From NCBI GenBank assembly GCA_963710175.1, contig CAVPZC010000001.1, positions 2,294,001-2,358,000 of the forward strand: DNA of 64,000 nt, written 5' to 3'. Shown one piece after another: positions 33,447 through 42,189 of the stretch. The translations under genes and the position numbers were made by a program. The DNA comes from Phormidesmis sp963710175 (lineage in GTDB: Bacteria > Cyanobacteriota > Cyanobacteriia > Phormidesmidales > Phormidesmidaceae). Under the pieces are notes generated by a model that ran no database searches, had not been told where the DNA came from, and was given only the letters and a program-made list of their open reading frames with translations. The stretch's first letter is position 1. Every line of letters begins with the position of its first letter.

Positions 33447-34235
33447 GGACGGCGGATTGGAGCTGTCGCCTTCGTTGATCAGGTCTACCAGGCCCTCGGT
33501 CAGTGCTCTAGGGTCCATAAACAGCACCTTGGAGTTGTCACTTTCGCCAATCTTCAGGTTAGCTTCTACATAGCGCTGAGCCAGCATGTAGTTCAAGACT
33601 TCGCGGCGATTGTTGGTGGTATCTAGCGCTTGAGAAAGCAGGCGCATCGATTCTACGGTGGCTTCGGCTTCTAGAATGGTGGCGCGTTTGGTAAAGTCTG
33701 CGGCCCGCTCTTTTTGCATCGCTTCGAGAATATCGCGCGGCGGTTCGAGCTTTTGAATTTCTACCCGATTCACTTTCAGGCCCCAGGGGGCGGTGGCCTC
33801 GTCTAGTACCTCAAGCAGGGCGCGGTTGATGGTCTCACGGGAGGAAAACAGACTCTGAAAGTCCATTTTGCCGACCTCGGAGCGCAGAGCGGTGATCACC
33901 AGTTCCTGCATCGCAAATTCTACATCTTCGATGGCGTAGTAAGTGCGCTCCAAGTCGTAGATTCGCCAGTAGATAATGGCGTCTACTTCCAAATTGACGT
34001 TGTCTCTGGTAATCGCCTGCTGCGGCGGCGTATCGAGCGTTTGCTCACGCAGGGAGTCTTCGAGCACCACCGCATCTAGCAGCGGCACAATAAAGTTGAG
34101 CCCCGGTGTGAGCGTGCCTCTGTACCGACCCAATCGCTCGATGAGAGCGCCATTCCCTTCTTTAATAATGCGCACCGAGCCGACGGTGTAGCCAACAACT
34201 AAAAAAGAGAGGATGGCTAGAATGGACGAAACCAT
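33441..34235 (-). CDS. SPFH/stomatin-like (band 7) membrane protein
   Basis: 264 aa. A single N-terminal helix (ILAILSFLVVGYTVG) is followed by an SPFH domain: RIIKEGNGALIERLGRYRGT, PGLNFIVPLLDAV, VDAIIYWRIYD and LRSEVGKMDFQSLFSSRE. A coiled-coil-forming C-terminal part (KERAADFTKRATILEAEA) follows. It is like prokaryotic stomatin or QmcA and probably forms membrane microdomain scaffolds. Usually encoded with an NfeD protein, which is absent here. Confidence 0.93.
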   Translation of the reverse strand: MVSSILAILSFLVVGYTVGSVRIIKEGNGALIERLGRYRGTLTPGLNFIVPLLDAVVLEDSLREQTLDTPPQQAITRDNVNLEVDAIIYWRIYDLERTYYAIEDVEFAMQELVITALRSEVGKMDFQSLFSSRETINRALLEVLDEATAPWGLKVNRVEIQKLEPPRDILEAMQKERAADFTKRATILEAEATVESMRLLSQALDTTNNRREVLNYMLAQRYVEANLKIGESDNSKVLFMDPRALTEGLVDLINEGDSSNPPSS

Positions 34236-34438
34236 GGGCGGTCACTCGTAAAGTGTGCTCTCTACCTAACACGTTTGCCGAAGAAAAGCACGTTTGCCAA
34301 AGAAAGTATAGATGAAAGTATAGACATATCCTCATATCGGTGACTATTCTCTCGTTTGTATTGGCCGTGTATTTGAGTAGACGTCGGCAAGTGCCCGGTG
34401 GGAACGTTATGGGCACGACTCTAAAATTTGATACACCC

Positions 34439-35101
34439 ATGCGTATTCAAAAGATATGTGCTGTGGCCATTGGTGTTCTCAGCGGTGGCTTTAGCTGTTT
34501 GCTGCCGGGTCTAAGTGCGATCGCCAATCCATCAGCGATCGCTCATCCGACTCAGCCCTCGCCCATTGAGCTTACCCAGATCAACCACGCCAATTCAGCC
34601 TGCTATCTCCACAGCGCCGATGGCCGCGAATATAACTTGAGCGCCCTTTGTGGCGGATTTGGAGGTGAATCGGCCCAAGAGGTAGTCTTGCAAACCGGCG
34701 ATGTCCAGGTCACGCTGCGCTGGAATACAGCTGATGATCTAGACCTGTTTGTAGAAGATCCGTTTGGGGACCAGGTCTCTTATTTTACGCCGGCAATACC
34801 GTCAGGCGGTCTGCTAGATGTAGACGCAAACGCGGCTTGCGCTGAGAGAATGGCGGCACCGGTAGAAAATATATTTTGGCCAACCAATGGGGGCGTTCCT
34901 GGAAATTACACGGTCACGGTTGCTCTCTTCAGCTACTGCGGAGCCGAAGCCCCAATTGACTTCACGCTAAACACACTGGTGCAGGGACAGGTGCAGACCC
35001 AAACAGGTACCGTATCAGCCGCACAGTCTTCGGTGAGCTTTCCTTTCTCCTTTCCCTCATCGACTGAGGCCCAGAACCCACCCACTCCCGCTGGTGGTTA
35101 A
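34439..35101 (+). CDS. Exported DUF2135/YfaP-like beta-domain protein
   Basis: 220 aa from ATG 34439, which gives a proper signal peptide (QKICAVAIGVLSGGFSCLLPG); the open frame extends 33 codons further upstream without signal-like features. Core motifs TLRWNTADDLDLFVEDPFGD, LDVDANAACAE and the ENIFWP...GNYTVTVALFSYCG strand pattern match DUF2135, often seen in surface or VIT/vWA-linked proteins. Four Cys in the mature part could pair. It ends with a Pro/Thr/Ser-rich tail. Confidence 0.75.
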   Translation: MRIQKICAVAIGVLSGGFSCLLPGLSAIANPSAIAHPTQPSPIELTQINHANSACYLHSADGREYNLSALCGGFGGESAQEVVLQTGDVQVTLRWNTADDLDLFVEDPFGDQVSYFTPAIPSGGLLDVDANAACAERMAAPVENIFWPTNGGVPGNYTVTVALFSYCGAEAPIDFTLNTLVQGQVQTQTGTVSAAQSSVSFPFSFPSSTEAQNPPTPAGG

Positions 35102-35122
35102 AGGGCTACAGCTGCTGGAAAT

Positions 35123-36820
35123 TTACATCAGGTGTGGCTGAATAGTGGGTTCTAGCGGCAGCTCTACAGTAAAGGCTGTTTGCCCGAGACGGCTATCTAC
35201 GCAGATACTGCCTTCGAGATGCCCGATTAGCTTTTGCACCAGGGCTAGCCCTAAGCCGGTACCGCCCTGCTTCCAGGGATCGGCGCTGGGCACCCGATAG
35301 AATTTATCGAAGATGCGCTGGCGTTCTTCTGCCGCAATCTCGACGCCCGTATTCACTACGCTAAGTTGCATGGTGCGCTGAGCGCTGGTGACCAGGATGT
35401 GAATGCTGTGCTCGGGCGGGGTGTATTTACAGGCGTTGTTGATCAGCTCTGCCAGTACCCGTTCGATGCTGGCTAAGTCTGAGTGTAGTTTGGGCAGGTT
35501 TTCGGGGATGGTGAGGGTGAGGGTTTGCTCACGGCTGCTGGCTCTGGGTTTGAAGCTATCGATGAGATTAGGCAGCCAGTGGGCCAGGTCAATTGGTTGA
35601 ATTAGCATGGGGTGGTTACCCACATCTAGCCGCTGCAAGTCTAGGAGGTCGTTGATCAGGCTGATTTCTCGTTCGCACTCCTCCTGCAAGATGCGGTAGT
35701 AGCGAGCGAGCTTGCCTTGTTCGAGATGGCTTTTTTGGAGTTCGGCTTGCAGGTCAAACTCCTGGTTGAGGGTGACGCCGAGCAGCTGCAACGCAACTCG
35801 CATACTGGTGACGGGGGTGCGCAGCTCATGAGAGACGGTACTGAGAAAGTCGTCTTTGAGGGTGTTGACTCGCTCTAGCTCGCGGACCTGTGACTGTGAC
35901 TCCTGGTAGAGCCGGGCCTGGCGAATGGCGATCGCACATTGATTGGTGACCTGCTGCACCATCCGAATATCCATCTCGGTGAAGCAATCGTCCATTTGGT
36001 TGATCAGCCACAGATCGCCTAAGACGCCGCGATCATCTGAAATGGGGGCGGCAAACATGGACACCCGGCCTCGCTCTGGGTTGGGAAAAATAGAGCAAAA
36101 CTGAAGATATTGACCGGCTAGCAGCTGATGATAAACCTCTGAGTAGGCTTCCATCTGAGAGACCCGGCCCCGCATCGGCGCTAGCCCAGCTGAGCATTCG
36201 TAATACACCGTAGAGGTGCCTTGCTCTAAGTCGTAGAGGGCGGTATTGGCGGCTTTTACCCCTAAAGTATGAACCAGCTCTTCAACGGCGGTTTGTAAAA
36301 TTTGCTGCTCATCCAGGCTATCGCGCACGCGATCACTAATTCGCTTTAAGGTAGATTCTAAAAGTAGGGCGGTATTGAGCTTGCTGCGATCGCGCTGTAG
36401 CGACTGCTTGAGGGTGTCGTTTTGCTGCCGTACGCGGGTGAGTTCTGCGACATCTTGTAGGGTATTGACCAAGGCAGGCTGGCCCTGGTGCTGAATCAGC
36501 TGGCGACAGCCCAGCAGCGGGTACTGGCCGTTCTGATGCTGACTGTCCTGGCTGTCGAAGATGAGCGGCTCTGCGCTATCTTGTTGAGTAACAAAAAAGG
36601 CTTCATCCTGCTGTCTGAGCAGTTCCGCTATGGGCCGAGGTAAAAACGCTGCTTCGCTGTGACCGATAATTTCATCGGCAGCTAACCCAATTAGCGATGC
36701 CCCTGCCCGATTGACGTAAAGCCACTGGTGTTCAGCGGTTTTGACATAGACCGGCAGCGCGATCGCATCTAGCAGCTCAAACGTAGAAGTCGACCTAAAC
36801 GAACTAATAGAGAGGCTCAT
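35123..36820 (-). CDS. Sensor histidine kinase with PAS and GAF domains
   Basis: 565 aa, soluble. PAS (about 10-120; LLDAIALPVYVKTAEHQWLY), coiled linker, GAF (about 165-310), HisKA with phosphoacceptor His in STVSHELRTPVTSM, and HATPase with N-box INNACKYTPPE and G-box GGTGLGLALVQKLIG. No receiver domain and no response regulator gene beside it, so its partner is elsewhere. It would phosphorylate a regulator in response to a cytoplasmic cue. Convergent with the DUF2135 gene, 21 bp apart. Confidence 0.93.
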   Translation of the reverse strand: MSLSISSFRSTSTFELLDAIALPVYVKTAEHQWLYVNRAGASLIGLAADEIIGHSEAAFLPRPIAELLRQQDEAFFVTQQDSAEPLIFDSQDSQHQNGQYPLLGCRQLIQHQGQPALVNTLQDVAELTRVRQQNDTLKQSLQRDRSKLNTALLLESTLKRISDRVRDSLDEQQILQTAVEELVHTLGVKAANTALYDLEQGTSTVYYECSAGLAPMRGRVSQMEAYSEVYHQLLAGQYLQFCSIFPNPERGRVSMFAAPISDDRGVLGDLWLINQMDDCFTEMDIRMVQQVTNQCAIAIRQARLYQESQSQVRELERVNTLKDDFLSTVSHELRTPVTSMRVALQLLGVTLNQEFDLQAELQKSHLEQGKLARYYRILQEECEREISLINDLLDLQRLDVGNHPMLIQPIDLAHWLPNLIDSFKPRASSREQTLTLTIPENLPKLHSDLASIERVLAELINNACKYTPPEHSIHILVTSAQRTMQLSVVNTGVEIAAEERQRIFDKFYRVPSADPWKQGGTGLGLALVQKLIGHLEGSICVDSRLGQTAFTVELPLEPTIQPHLM

Positions 36821-36977
36821 TGCGCAATTCGACGGATGACAGTAACAAACGTAAGATACCCCTCAGGGTCTAGCGACTATACGCCATTGTTGATAAGTCA
36901 GCTGTGAGCCTCGTCAGATTTTCAGAAATTGCTCCCGTTCGTAGCTATCCTATCTATAAGTTAACGCTGTCTATTCA

Positions 36978-37682
36978 GTGTCAGCCCCCAAAAATCAGCC
37001 CATGTCAGCTCCCACCGATTTAGCACTAGCCACCACTACTGCCCTGGTATCGCCCGATCTAGAGGTGCCTGTTGGCATCCAGGTGCGCGAGACTACCGCC
37101 GCTCAGCCGCTGCGATTGGGGGTAATGGCCTCAGGCAGCGGCAGCAATTTTGAAGCGATCGCAGCGGCGATTGCTAGGGGCGACCTCAACGCCAAAATTG
37201 AAATCGTAATTTACAACAACCCTGAGGCAAAAGTAGTCGAGCGAGCGAGCCGTCTGGGAGTCCCGACTCAGCTCTTGGACCATCGCCGCTTTGAAAGCCG
37301 CGCCGCGCTAGACGAGGCGATTGCAACCGCAATGAAGGCTGCGGGGGCAGAGTGGGTGATCATGGCGGGCTGGATGCGCCGGGTGACGCAGCACCTGATC
37401 TCGGCTTTTCCGGGTCGCATTCTCAATATTCATCCGAGCCTGCTGCCGAGCTTTCCAGGTATGCGGGCCGTTGAGCAGGCAATCGCTGCTGGGGTAAAAA
37501 TCACTGGCTGTAGTGTCCATCACGTAGAGCTGGTTGTTGATAGCGGGCCAATTGTTATGCAGGCAGCGGTGCCCGTGCTCTCTGGTGACAGCGTGGAGAC
37601 CCTACAGAGGCGTATTCAGGTGCAGGAGCATCGGATTTTTCCGCAGGCGATCGCGCTGGCCGCTCGTCAAGTTTCGCTCTAA
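36978..37682 (+). CDS. purN: Phosphoribosylglycinamide formyltransferase
   Basis: 234 aa. Transfers formyl from 10-formyl-tetrahydrofolate to GAR in purine synthesis. The phosphate loop GVMASGSGSNFEAI is near residue 48; the catalytic Asn/His lie in ILNIHPSLLPSFPG and the catalytic Asp follows in HHVELVVDSGPIVMQ. The N-terminal 45 residues are an extra, poorly conserved stretch; start GTG 36978 or ATG 37002. A hairpin terminator candidate follows at 37693-37724. Confidence 0.94.
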   Translation: MSAPKNQPMSAPTDLALATTTALVSPDLEVPVGIQVRETTAAQPLRLGVMASGSGSNFEAIAAAIARGDLNAKIEIVIYNNPEAKVVERASRLGVPTQLLDHRRFESRAALDEAIATAMKAAGAEWVIMAGWMRRVTQHLISAFPGRILNIHPSLLPSFPGMRAVEQAIAAGVKITGCSVHHVELVVDSGPIVMQAAVPVLSGDSVETLQRRIQVQEHRIFPQAIALAARQVSL

Positions 37683-37692
37683 TGCAGGTAAC

Positions 37693-37724
37693 GACTGTCG
37701 CTGATAATGGCAGACAGTCTTCTT
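37693..37724 (+). terminator. Possible terminator after purN
   Basis: GACTGTC and GACAGTC pair across a 13-base loop and are followed by TTCTT. The stem is short and the T-run broken, so this is only a candidate. Confidence 0.4.
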
Positions 37725-37730
37725 GAAGCA

Positions 37731-38062
37731 ACCTGAGTTCGGGATAAGCTGCCTCATGGTCAATTGCTCAAACCTCTCTGCCTGCGGCATCTCTCCTTAC
37801 TAAGAAACCTGAGTTCGGGATAAGCAACTCATGCTGATTGCTCGAAGTAAGTCCCTTCTGGAAGGGTGGCCCGCAGGGTCGGGATGGGTCGGCAACGTGC
37901 GCTACACACCGAAACCCACCCCTGCGCCCCTCTAGAGGGGATCTACTTGAGGCTATGTGTTAAAAAGCGCCGACAGTCTGGCATCACAGGCAATCACTTA
38001 TCCCGAACTGACGTTAAGAAGAGAAAAGCTCCACTCTAGCTATTCTTATCCCGAGCTGACGC
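37731..38062. repeat. Miniature element (218-bp subtype, inverted) interrupted by a second element
   Basis: Ends ACCTGAGTTCGGGATAAG and CTTATCCCGAGCTGACG. Read on the minus strand its parts (GAATAGCTAGA, TTTTCTC, GAGATGCCGCAGGCAGAG, TTGACCATGA) match the element at 39815-40032 in order. It is split by the 208-bp element at 37807-38014. Without that insert it would be about 120 bp, so it has also lost internal sequence. Confidence 0.8.
37807..38014. repeat. Miniature inverted-repeat element, 208 bp, nested
   Basis: Same length and nearly the same sequence as 2386-2593. Flanked by the 6-bp target duplication TAAGAA (37801-37806 and 38015-38020), inside the element 37731-38062. This shows recent movement of this family within the genome. 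Confidence 0.92.
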
Positions 38063-38172
38063 CAAAGTAGTCATTTGTACTGAGATCAGATTTTTAATCT
38101 GTATCATTTTTATCCGGAGCGTAGGTTGGCTTGCGGAAAATAAAAGTGTGAGTTTCTACAGGTCAGTGTCAA

Positions 38173-38394
38173 ATGTTTGGAACGTCGAGTTTTAGCCCTG
38201 GTGCAAAAGATCTTGAGTCTTTGGTGCGGATAGCCCTGCAAAATCGCGAGCTTGCACCTGGCGTAGCGGCCCAGATTGACTGTTACCGCACTGGCAGAGC
38301 GACCTGTGAAGAGCAGAGGCTGCTGGCTGTTTTGGACGATGCGATCGCTCACGGCTGCGTCGTTCCAGTTGAACTAACGGCTGTAGGGGCTTAA
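38173..38394 (+). CDS. Hypothetical small protein (73 aa)
   Basis: Soluble acidic helical protein starting MFGTSSFSPGAKDLESLVRI. The pattern LESLVRIALQNRELAPGVAAQI, ending LLAVLDDAIAHGCV, resembles small uncharacterised cyanobacterial proteins that I have seen, but I cannot name a family. The frame is compact and starts with ATG. Confidence 0.55.
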   Translation: MFGTSSFSPGAKDLESLVRIALQNRELAPGVAAQIDCYRTGRATCEEQRLLAVLDDAIAHGCVVPVELTAVGA

Positions 38395-38453
38395 TCATCA
38401 GAGCGGTTCTCTCTATGTGGCTGGTTGCTTTTTTATCCAATAGGTTTCTTCGA

Positions 38454-38750
38454 CTAGCGTCTTGTAAAATCGCGGCTGTCGGGTATGTAAAAGTTGTCTA
38501 GCACTTTAGCTTTTTCAAAGAGTAAGGCAGGTATGTCTGGCGTTTGGTCTGGCGGTAACTCGGTAAACAAGCGTGCTACTAAATATACCCAAGCTGCTTG
38601 CCCAAAAAATAAATGCAGCGCTTTAACCGCTTTTTCGGCAGCTTGGTGCGCAGCAAAGCAAGCCCATTCGTGTCGTTCGTCCGCTTGAGATGCTTGCGCC
38701 TGCTGTAGGTCACGTTTGGCTCGCCGAACCGATCTTGTGCTCGGTTTGGC
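38454..38750 (-). pseudogene. HEPN-domain toxin remnant
   Basis: On the minus strand the frame reads RRAKRDLQQAQASQADERHE followed by WACFAAHQAAEKAVKALHLF, the signature first half of HEPN proteins of MNT/HEPN toxin-antitoxin modules. It continues to ARLFTELPPD and EKAKVLDNFYIP, then turns into DSRDFTRR and a stop, where the family normally has TRYPN...; the RxxxxH active-site region is therefore lost. There is no in-frame start codon: a TAG lies 20 codons upstream. No nucleotidyltransferase partner beside it. Confidence 0.75.
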
Positions 38751-38894
38751 ATGAGCCTGAGCCTGTGGATGTTGGCATCTCTAGGTTAACTTGGCAGGCT
38801 GCTATGGCTTCTGTCACTTTGCTTGCTCGCATGAAGCGGCTGAGTGAAAGGCTGTTCGATACAATGGCGGGTAAGCGCTTATTTGCTAAATGTT

Positions 38895-39458
38895 ATGGTT
38901 GCTGATTCGATTCGCTGGACGGTACGAGATCTGGACGCGATGCCGAACGATGGCGGCTGGCGGCGTTACGAAATTATTGAGGGAGAATTGATTGTGACCC
39001 GTGCCCCGCATTTCCGGCATCAGCGGGCGGGTGGCCGTATCCACGTGAAATTAACAAATTGGTCTGACCGCACAGGGCTCGGTGAGGCTGTAGAAGCGCC
39101 CGGCGTAATTTTTACTGAGGTGGACGCGGTGATTCCGGATGTGGTGTGGGCAAGCAATGAACGAATAGAGCAGGGAATGGATGAGGCCGGGCACTTCACA
39201 ATTGCGCCAGAACTAATAGTAGAGGTGCTTTCGGCGGGTGATGCGAATGAACAAAGGGATCGTGAGACGAAGCTAGCGCTATATTCACGGTATGGTGTGC
39301 CGGAATATTGGATTGTGAACTGGCGGCTGAAGACTATTGAGATTTACCGGCAGCAGTTGGCTCAACTTCAGTTAGTGACTACGCTATTGCCTGAAGATCG
39401 GTTGACTTCGCCGATGCTACCGGGGTTTGGCTGTGAGGTTGCGGCGATCTTTAAATGA
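38895..39458 (+). CDS. Uma2-family (PD-(D/E)XK-like) protein
   Basis: 187 aa from ATG 38895; the longer frame from 38844 adds residues foreign to the family. Motifs: YEIIEGELIVTRAP, the core VIPDVVWAS (Asp), APELIVEVLSAGD (Glu) and RDRETKLALYSRYGVPEYWIVN (Lys). These make up the restriction-endonuclease-like fold of the greatly expanded cyanobacterial Uma2 (DUF820) family. Physiological role is not established; many copies move with mobile DNA. All acidic core residues appear intact. Confidence 0.92.
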   Translation: MVADSIRWTVRDLDAMPNDGGWRRYEIIEGELIVTRAPHFRHQRAGGRIHVKLTNWSDRTGLGEAVEAPGVIFTEVDAVIPDVVWASNERIEQGMDEAGHFTIAPELIVEVLSAGDANEQRDRETKLALYSRYGVPEYWIVNWRLKTIEIYRQQLAQLQLVTTLLPEDRLTSPMLPGFGCEVAAIFK

Positions 39459-39546
39459 GTAGATGAGGGCTGTGGAAGTTACTGTTCTTTTATGCGCTTC
39501 ATCAGGCTTCCTGCGTGTTTATCAAGATTCTCTGTAGCAGATAGTT

Positions 39547-39796
39547 GACGCTTTTGGATGGGGGCTGATACTCTGTCTTTTAGCAATCGCACTTCCGTGA
39601 CTGCGGGAACCGGTGCGATGGCTTAGCCTCTCCGAAGGAGAATCGCTAACCTGCCTCGAAAAATTTAGCCGCTACCGGTGCTGGGTTCCAGGCCAACACC
39701 GATAGCTCGCCCCTAACACTGCGTTACCAGTGAGAGAGGTTGTGGACATTTTCACAGCCCCCCTGACTTCTGGCAAGTTAGGGGGGCTAGATTTTT
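39547..39796 (+). ncRNA. Candidate structured RNA (copy A) with promoter and terminator
   Basis: TTGACG (39547-39552), an 18-bp spacer and TACTCT (39571-39576) form a sigma-70-like promoter. About 180 bases later comes a 14-bp stem (AGCCCCCCTGACTT / AAGTTAGGGGGGCT, loop CTGGC) followed by AGATTTTT at 39789-39796, a strong terminator. In between, two stems recur in copy B (42190-42417): GGTGCTGG/CCAACACC, and CACTG/CAGTG with different loop bases. Copy A carries a 25-bp palindromic insert (CTCTCCGAAGGAGA, about 39625-39645). No open frame. It could be a free small RNA or an attenuator for the 97-aa gene. Confidence 0.6.
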
Positions 39797-39814
39797 CGTG
39801 GTTTTTCTAACCCA

Positions 39815-40032
39815 ACGTCAGTTCGGGATAAGAATAGCTAGAATGTGCCGTCGGGGATCTTTTCTCCCCTTACCAAGGGGAGATGCCGCAGGCAGAGGGG
39901 TTCCGGCTGAGCACAGAGCACGTCGCCAGAACCCCTCCCTTACGGTTCCCCTTGGTAAGGGGAACCCAGACCGGCTTTGATTAGGAGAGATTTGAGCGGT
40001 TGACCATGAAACACCTTATCCCGAACTCAGGT
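39815..40032. repeat. Miniature inverted-repeat element, 218 bp
   Basis: Ends ACGTCAGTTCGGGATAAG and CTTATCCCGAACTCAGGT, flanked by the duplication TAACCCA (39808-39814 and 40033-40039). The otherwise homologous stretch at 42418-42459 has an undisturbed single TAACCCA, i.e. an empty site. The interior contains CTCCCCTTACCAAGGGGAG and GGTTCCCCTTGGTAAGGGGAACC palindromes. Confidence 0.92.
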
Positions 40033-40063
40033 TAACCCACATCTTTGAATACATAGAGAAACC

Positions 40064-40357
40064 ATGAAAACAATGACTTTGTTGACCGGTCAGCCCCCTA
40101 CGGCTGGCCAAGCTTCGCCCGCTCTAGATGCTGTGATGGCTTTGCCTGAGGGAGTGCCGGTGGGGAGTGGGGGGAGGCGATCGCTTCGTCACATTTTGCT
40201 AGGCCCCCCCGAAGACGTGCGGCAAACGATCCATCTGCTGCATACCTTGCACTATGCAGAGACTGTGCTGTGGAGCCCGATCATGACCGTGGAGGAGCCG
40301 CTGATAATTGCGCCTGCCCCTAGTGAAGCGATTAGCTTGCTGCGGAAGCTCGTTTAG
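40064..40357 (+). CDS. 97-residue cyanobacterial protein, copy 1
   Basis: Starts MKTMTLLTGQPPTAGQ, then the conserved core GVPVGSGGRRSLRHILLG and PEDVRQTIHLLHTLHYAETV, WSPIM, and ends EAISLLRKLV. Copies: 42460-42753 (intact), 44938-45126 (lacks the N-terminus) and 48363-48573 (decayed). The core recalls a widespread small cyanobacterial protein group of unknown function. An RNA-like leader (39547-39796) and an inserted miniature element precede it. The function cannot be inferred. Confidence 0.75.
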   Translation: MKTMTLLTGQPPTAGQASPALDAVMALPEGVPVGSGGRRSLRHILLGPPEDVRQTIHLLHTLHYAETVLWSPIMTVEEPLIIAPAPSEAISLLRKLV

Positions 40358-40439
40358 ATTGCGCAGATCTCATCCTCTCAGCATCAGCCTCGGCAGCAGG
40401 GTCTGGGAGATGAGGGACAGCATCGTTTATCGGTGCTTG

Positions 40440-40680
40440 ACAGTCATTCTGCTTGCCTAGCTGCTGTTGACATGGCCTCTCCTTTTCGCAGCAGGTTAGT
40501 TTCTATCAAGCGGGCGGTGGTGCTTAAAACGGCTCGTCTTTCTAGCAGGCATGTGCTTTGTCCGTCGCCATTACGCTCGTCGCCAGACGATAAGATTTCT
40601 ATTGCGCTGAATACTCGCTGGGTAGCTTTTCTGAGGTCTAGGCGCGGTCGTGCCCTTCGAGCGGTGTAGGCACTGGTAAC
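40440..40680 (-). pseudogene. DUF4058 fragment
   Basis: Minus-strand codons give LDLRKATQRVFSAIEILSS, then LLERRAVLSTTARLIETNLL, RKGEAM, clearly matching the middle of the intact DUF4058 protein at 46833 (IREVATQRVLSVIEALSPSN, KRQTVLSSATHLIEIDLL, RTGEPM). Both N- and C-terminal parts are absent. Confidence 0.8.
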
Positions 40681-41194
40681 TTTTTGCAATTGGCGGGGTT
40701 GAAGCTCAGATAAAGTTTGCGAATTTTAGCGAGGTCTCTCGCGTTTACTCGCCAAATTTAGGTTAAGGTAAGGTTAAGACTGCCATTCTCAAGCTGTCAG
40801 CTCTCAATGCAAGGGAAAATCCAGGTAAAGGAAAATTTAGCTCGAACTCTTCAGCGAATTAAAAGTTTGAGGACTGGATTGTCTGCGAGACTTTCGTTTT
40901 TAAGGAGACTACTGCTCTCAGAAGCATTACTTTTTTGCTGGGCCAATATCTAGCAGTATTCTAAAGCTCATCGGCTTTAGAAAGTCGGTTTCTTCTAAAC
41001 AGTTTAAATGCTCTTGGGTATTTTTAACCACGCAGTTCTTTGAGGGGTGAAACCTGCCGTATTCGCCTTGTTATCTATTGTCCAGTTTAAGGAAAGTTAT
41101 CTATGCTTTATTCCTTTAGGCTCGAACAGAAAAATCGAAGGCCATGAGTGGTTTTTAGGCAGCTTTTAAGGTTTTTACATATTTATGAGAAGTC
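40681..41194. other. Long conserved leader upstream of a membrane-protein gene
   Basis: No gene, but the 500 bases align in patches with 49020-49525 upstream of the paralogous gene (AGGTTAAG sites, TTTGAGGAcTGGaTTGTCT, TTTTTTGCT). A PHO-box-like pair lies at 40760-40778, which leaves a leader of about 390 bases. Confidence 0.6.
40760..40778 (-). promoter_or_regulatory. PHO-box-like direct repeat
   Basis: Minus-strand reading CTTAACCT-TAC-CTTAACCT gives two perfect 8-bp repeats with a 3-bp spacer, the format of cyanobacterial SphR/PhoB binding sites. The paralogous upstream region has TTTAACCG-TAT-CTTAACCT at 49119-49137. It suggests control by phosphate starvation. Only two repeats are obvious, and the distance to the coding start is large. 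Confidence 0.5.
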
Positions 41195-41908
41195 GTGACG
41201 AACAAAATGTCTGAAATAAAACTGAATATATCTGGGAGCAGATTATTCCGGTTTTTGCTGTTTTTAATTCTTGGCATTGCTATTGTTAGTTTTGCTGCTG
41301 TCATAGCAAAAGCTTCTCTACCTGACTACCCCTTGCGGGATATGCTCGGAGATATTCTTAGTGTCAATAGTGAAACATCCATTCCAACTTTCTACTCGGC
41401 ATATGGGCTTTTAACCTGCTCATTTCTTCTGGGTTTTGTGGCTTACCTTACGAAGCTAAGGCAGGAGAAGTTTTTAAGACATTGGCAGCTACTTTCATTA
41501 GTGTTTCTGTACTTATCGCTTGATGAAGCGCTCTCTTTTCATGAAAAAGCCGTTGAACCGCTGAGAGAATTTTTCGGAACCGAGGGATTTCTGTACTTTG
41601 CTTGGGTTATTCCTGCTGCTATTCTAGTAGCTGTTTTTCTGGTAGGCTACCTCAGTTTTTTGATGGCACTGCCTAAAAGAATTCGGCAGTTGTTTTTGAT
41701 AGCAGGCGGTGTATTCGTAGCAGGAGCAATAGGGATGGAAATGGTTGGAGGGAAAGTGCTGAGCCTGCAACTGTCAGAGGCAGCCTATATTTTGACCTCA
41801 ACTTGTGAAGAGTTTCTTGAAATGCTTGGCGTTATCATCTTCTTATATGCGCTATTGGCTTATCTGAGATTAAAGCTGGTCAATATCAATATCTCATTTA
41901 CTGACTGA
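41195..41908 (+). CDS. Multi-pass membrane protein, paralogue 1
   Basis: 237 aa with about six helices (LFRFLLFLILGIAIVSFAAV, LLTCSFLLGFVAYL, WVIPAAILVAVFLVGYL and others). Conserved polar motifs at helix edges: LSLDEALSFHEK in the middle and TCEEFLEMLGV in the last helix, a pattern that could bind metal or haem. The start is GTG 41195, since the paralogue at 49526 has TTG here and lacks the internal ATG. A nine-codon open frame (ATG 41185) overlaps the start in another frame. No family known to me. A PHO-box-like site lies far upstream. Confidence 0.8.
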   Translation: MTNKMSEIKLNISGSRLFRFLLFLILGIAIVSFAAVIAKASLPDYPLRDMLGDILSVNSETSIPTFYSAYGLLTCSFLLGFVAYLTKLRQEKFLRHWQLLSLVFLYLSLDEALSFHEKAVEPLREFFGTEGFLYFAWVIPAAILVAVFLVGYLSFLMALPKRIRQLFLIAGGVFVAGAIGMEMVGGKVLSLQLSEAAYILTSTCEEFLEMLGVIIFLYALLAYLRLKLVNINISFTD

Positions 41909-41970
41909 TGTAATAAGCTCTACCCAATCCTTAACAGATAGGTTCAACTATCTCAATACTGACTGCCCCC

Positions 41971-42054
41971 TGTTTTGTGGCAGACGCTGGTCGGTGATTG
42001 TTACAGGTGGATGATGGATTTATCTGTGCCTTTTTCTAGGGGTAGTGAGAAGGG
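41971..42054 (-). pseudogene. DUF4058 C-terminal fragment
   Basis: The minus strand encodes FSLPLEKGTDKSIIHL, then a stop and SPTSVCHKTG, aligning with FSLPLEKGTDEPIIHLHQSL and TNVCRETG of the intact protein at 46833. Nucleotide similarity to 46908-46995 is obvious. Confidence 0.75.
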
Positions 42055-42189
42055 TTGTCATGGTATTTTGGCCTCTTTTGTCTATCTTTGCCTGCTTTTA
42101 TTTTACCGCTTGGGCTTGAGGATGCTGGGCATTTTTATTTGATTCGGCAGGTTGCCTGCGTGTTTATCAAGATTCTCTGTATCAAACAG

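Noticed and set aside
2386..40032. Repeated TTCGGGATAAG sequences considered as a CRISPR array
   Set aside because: Copies are dispersed, inverted at element ends and flanked by target duplications; no regular spacing and no cas genes.
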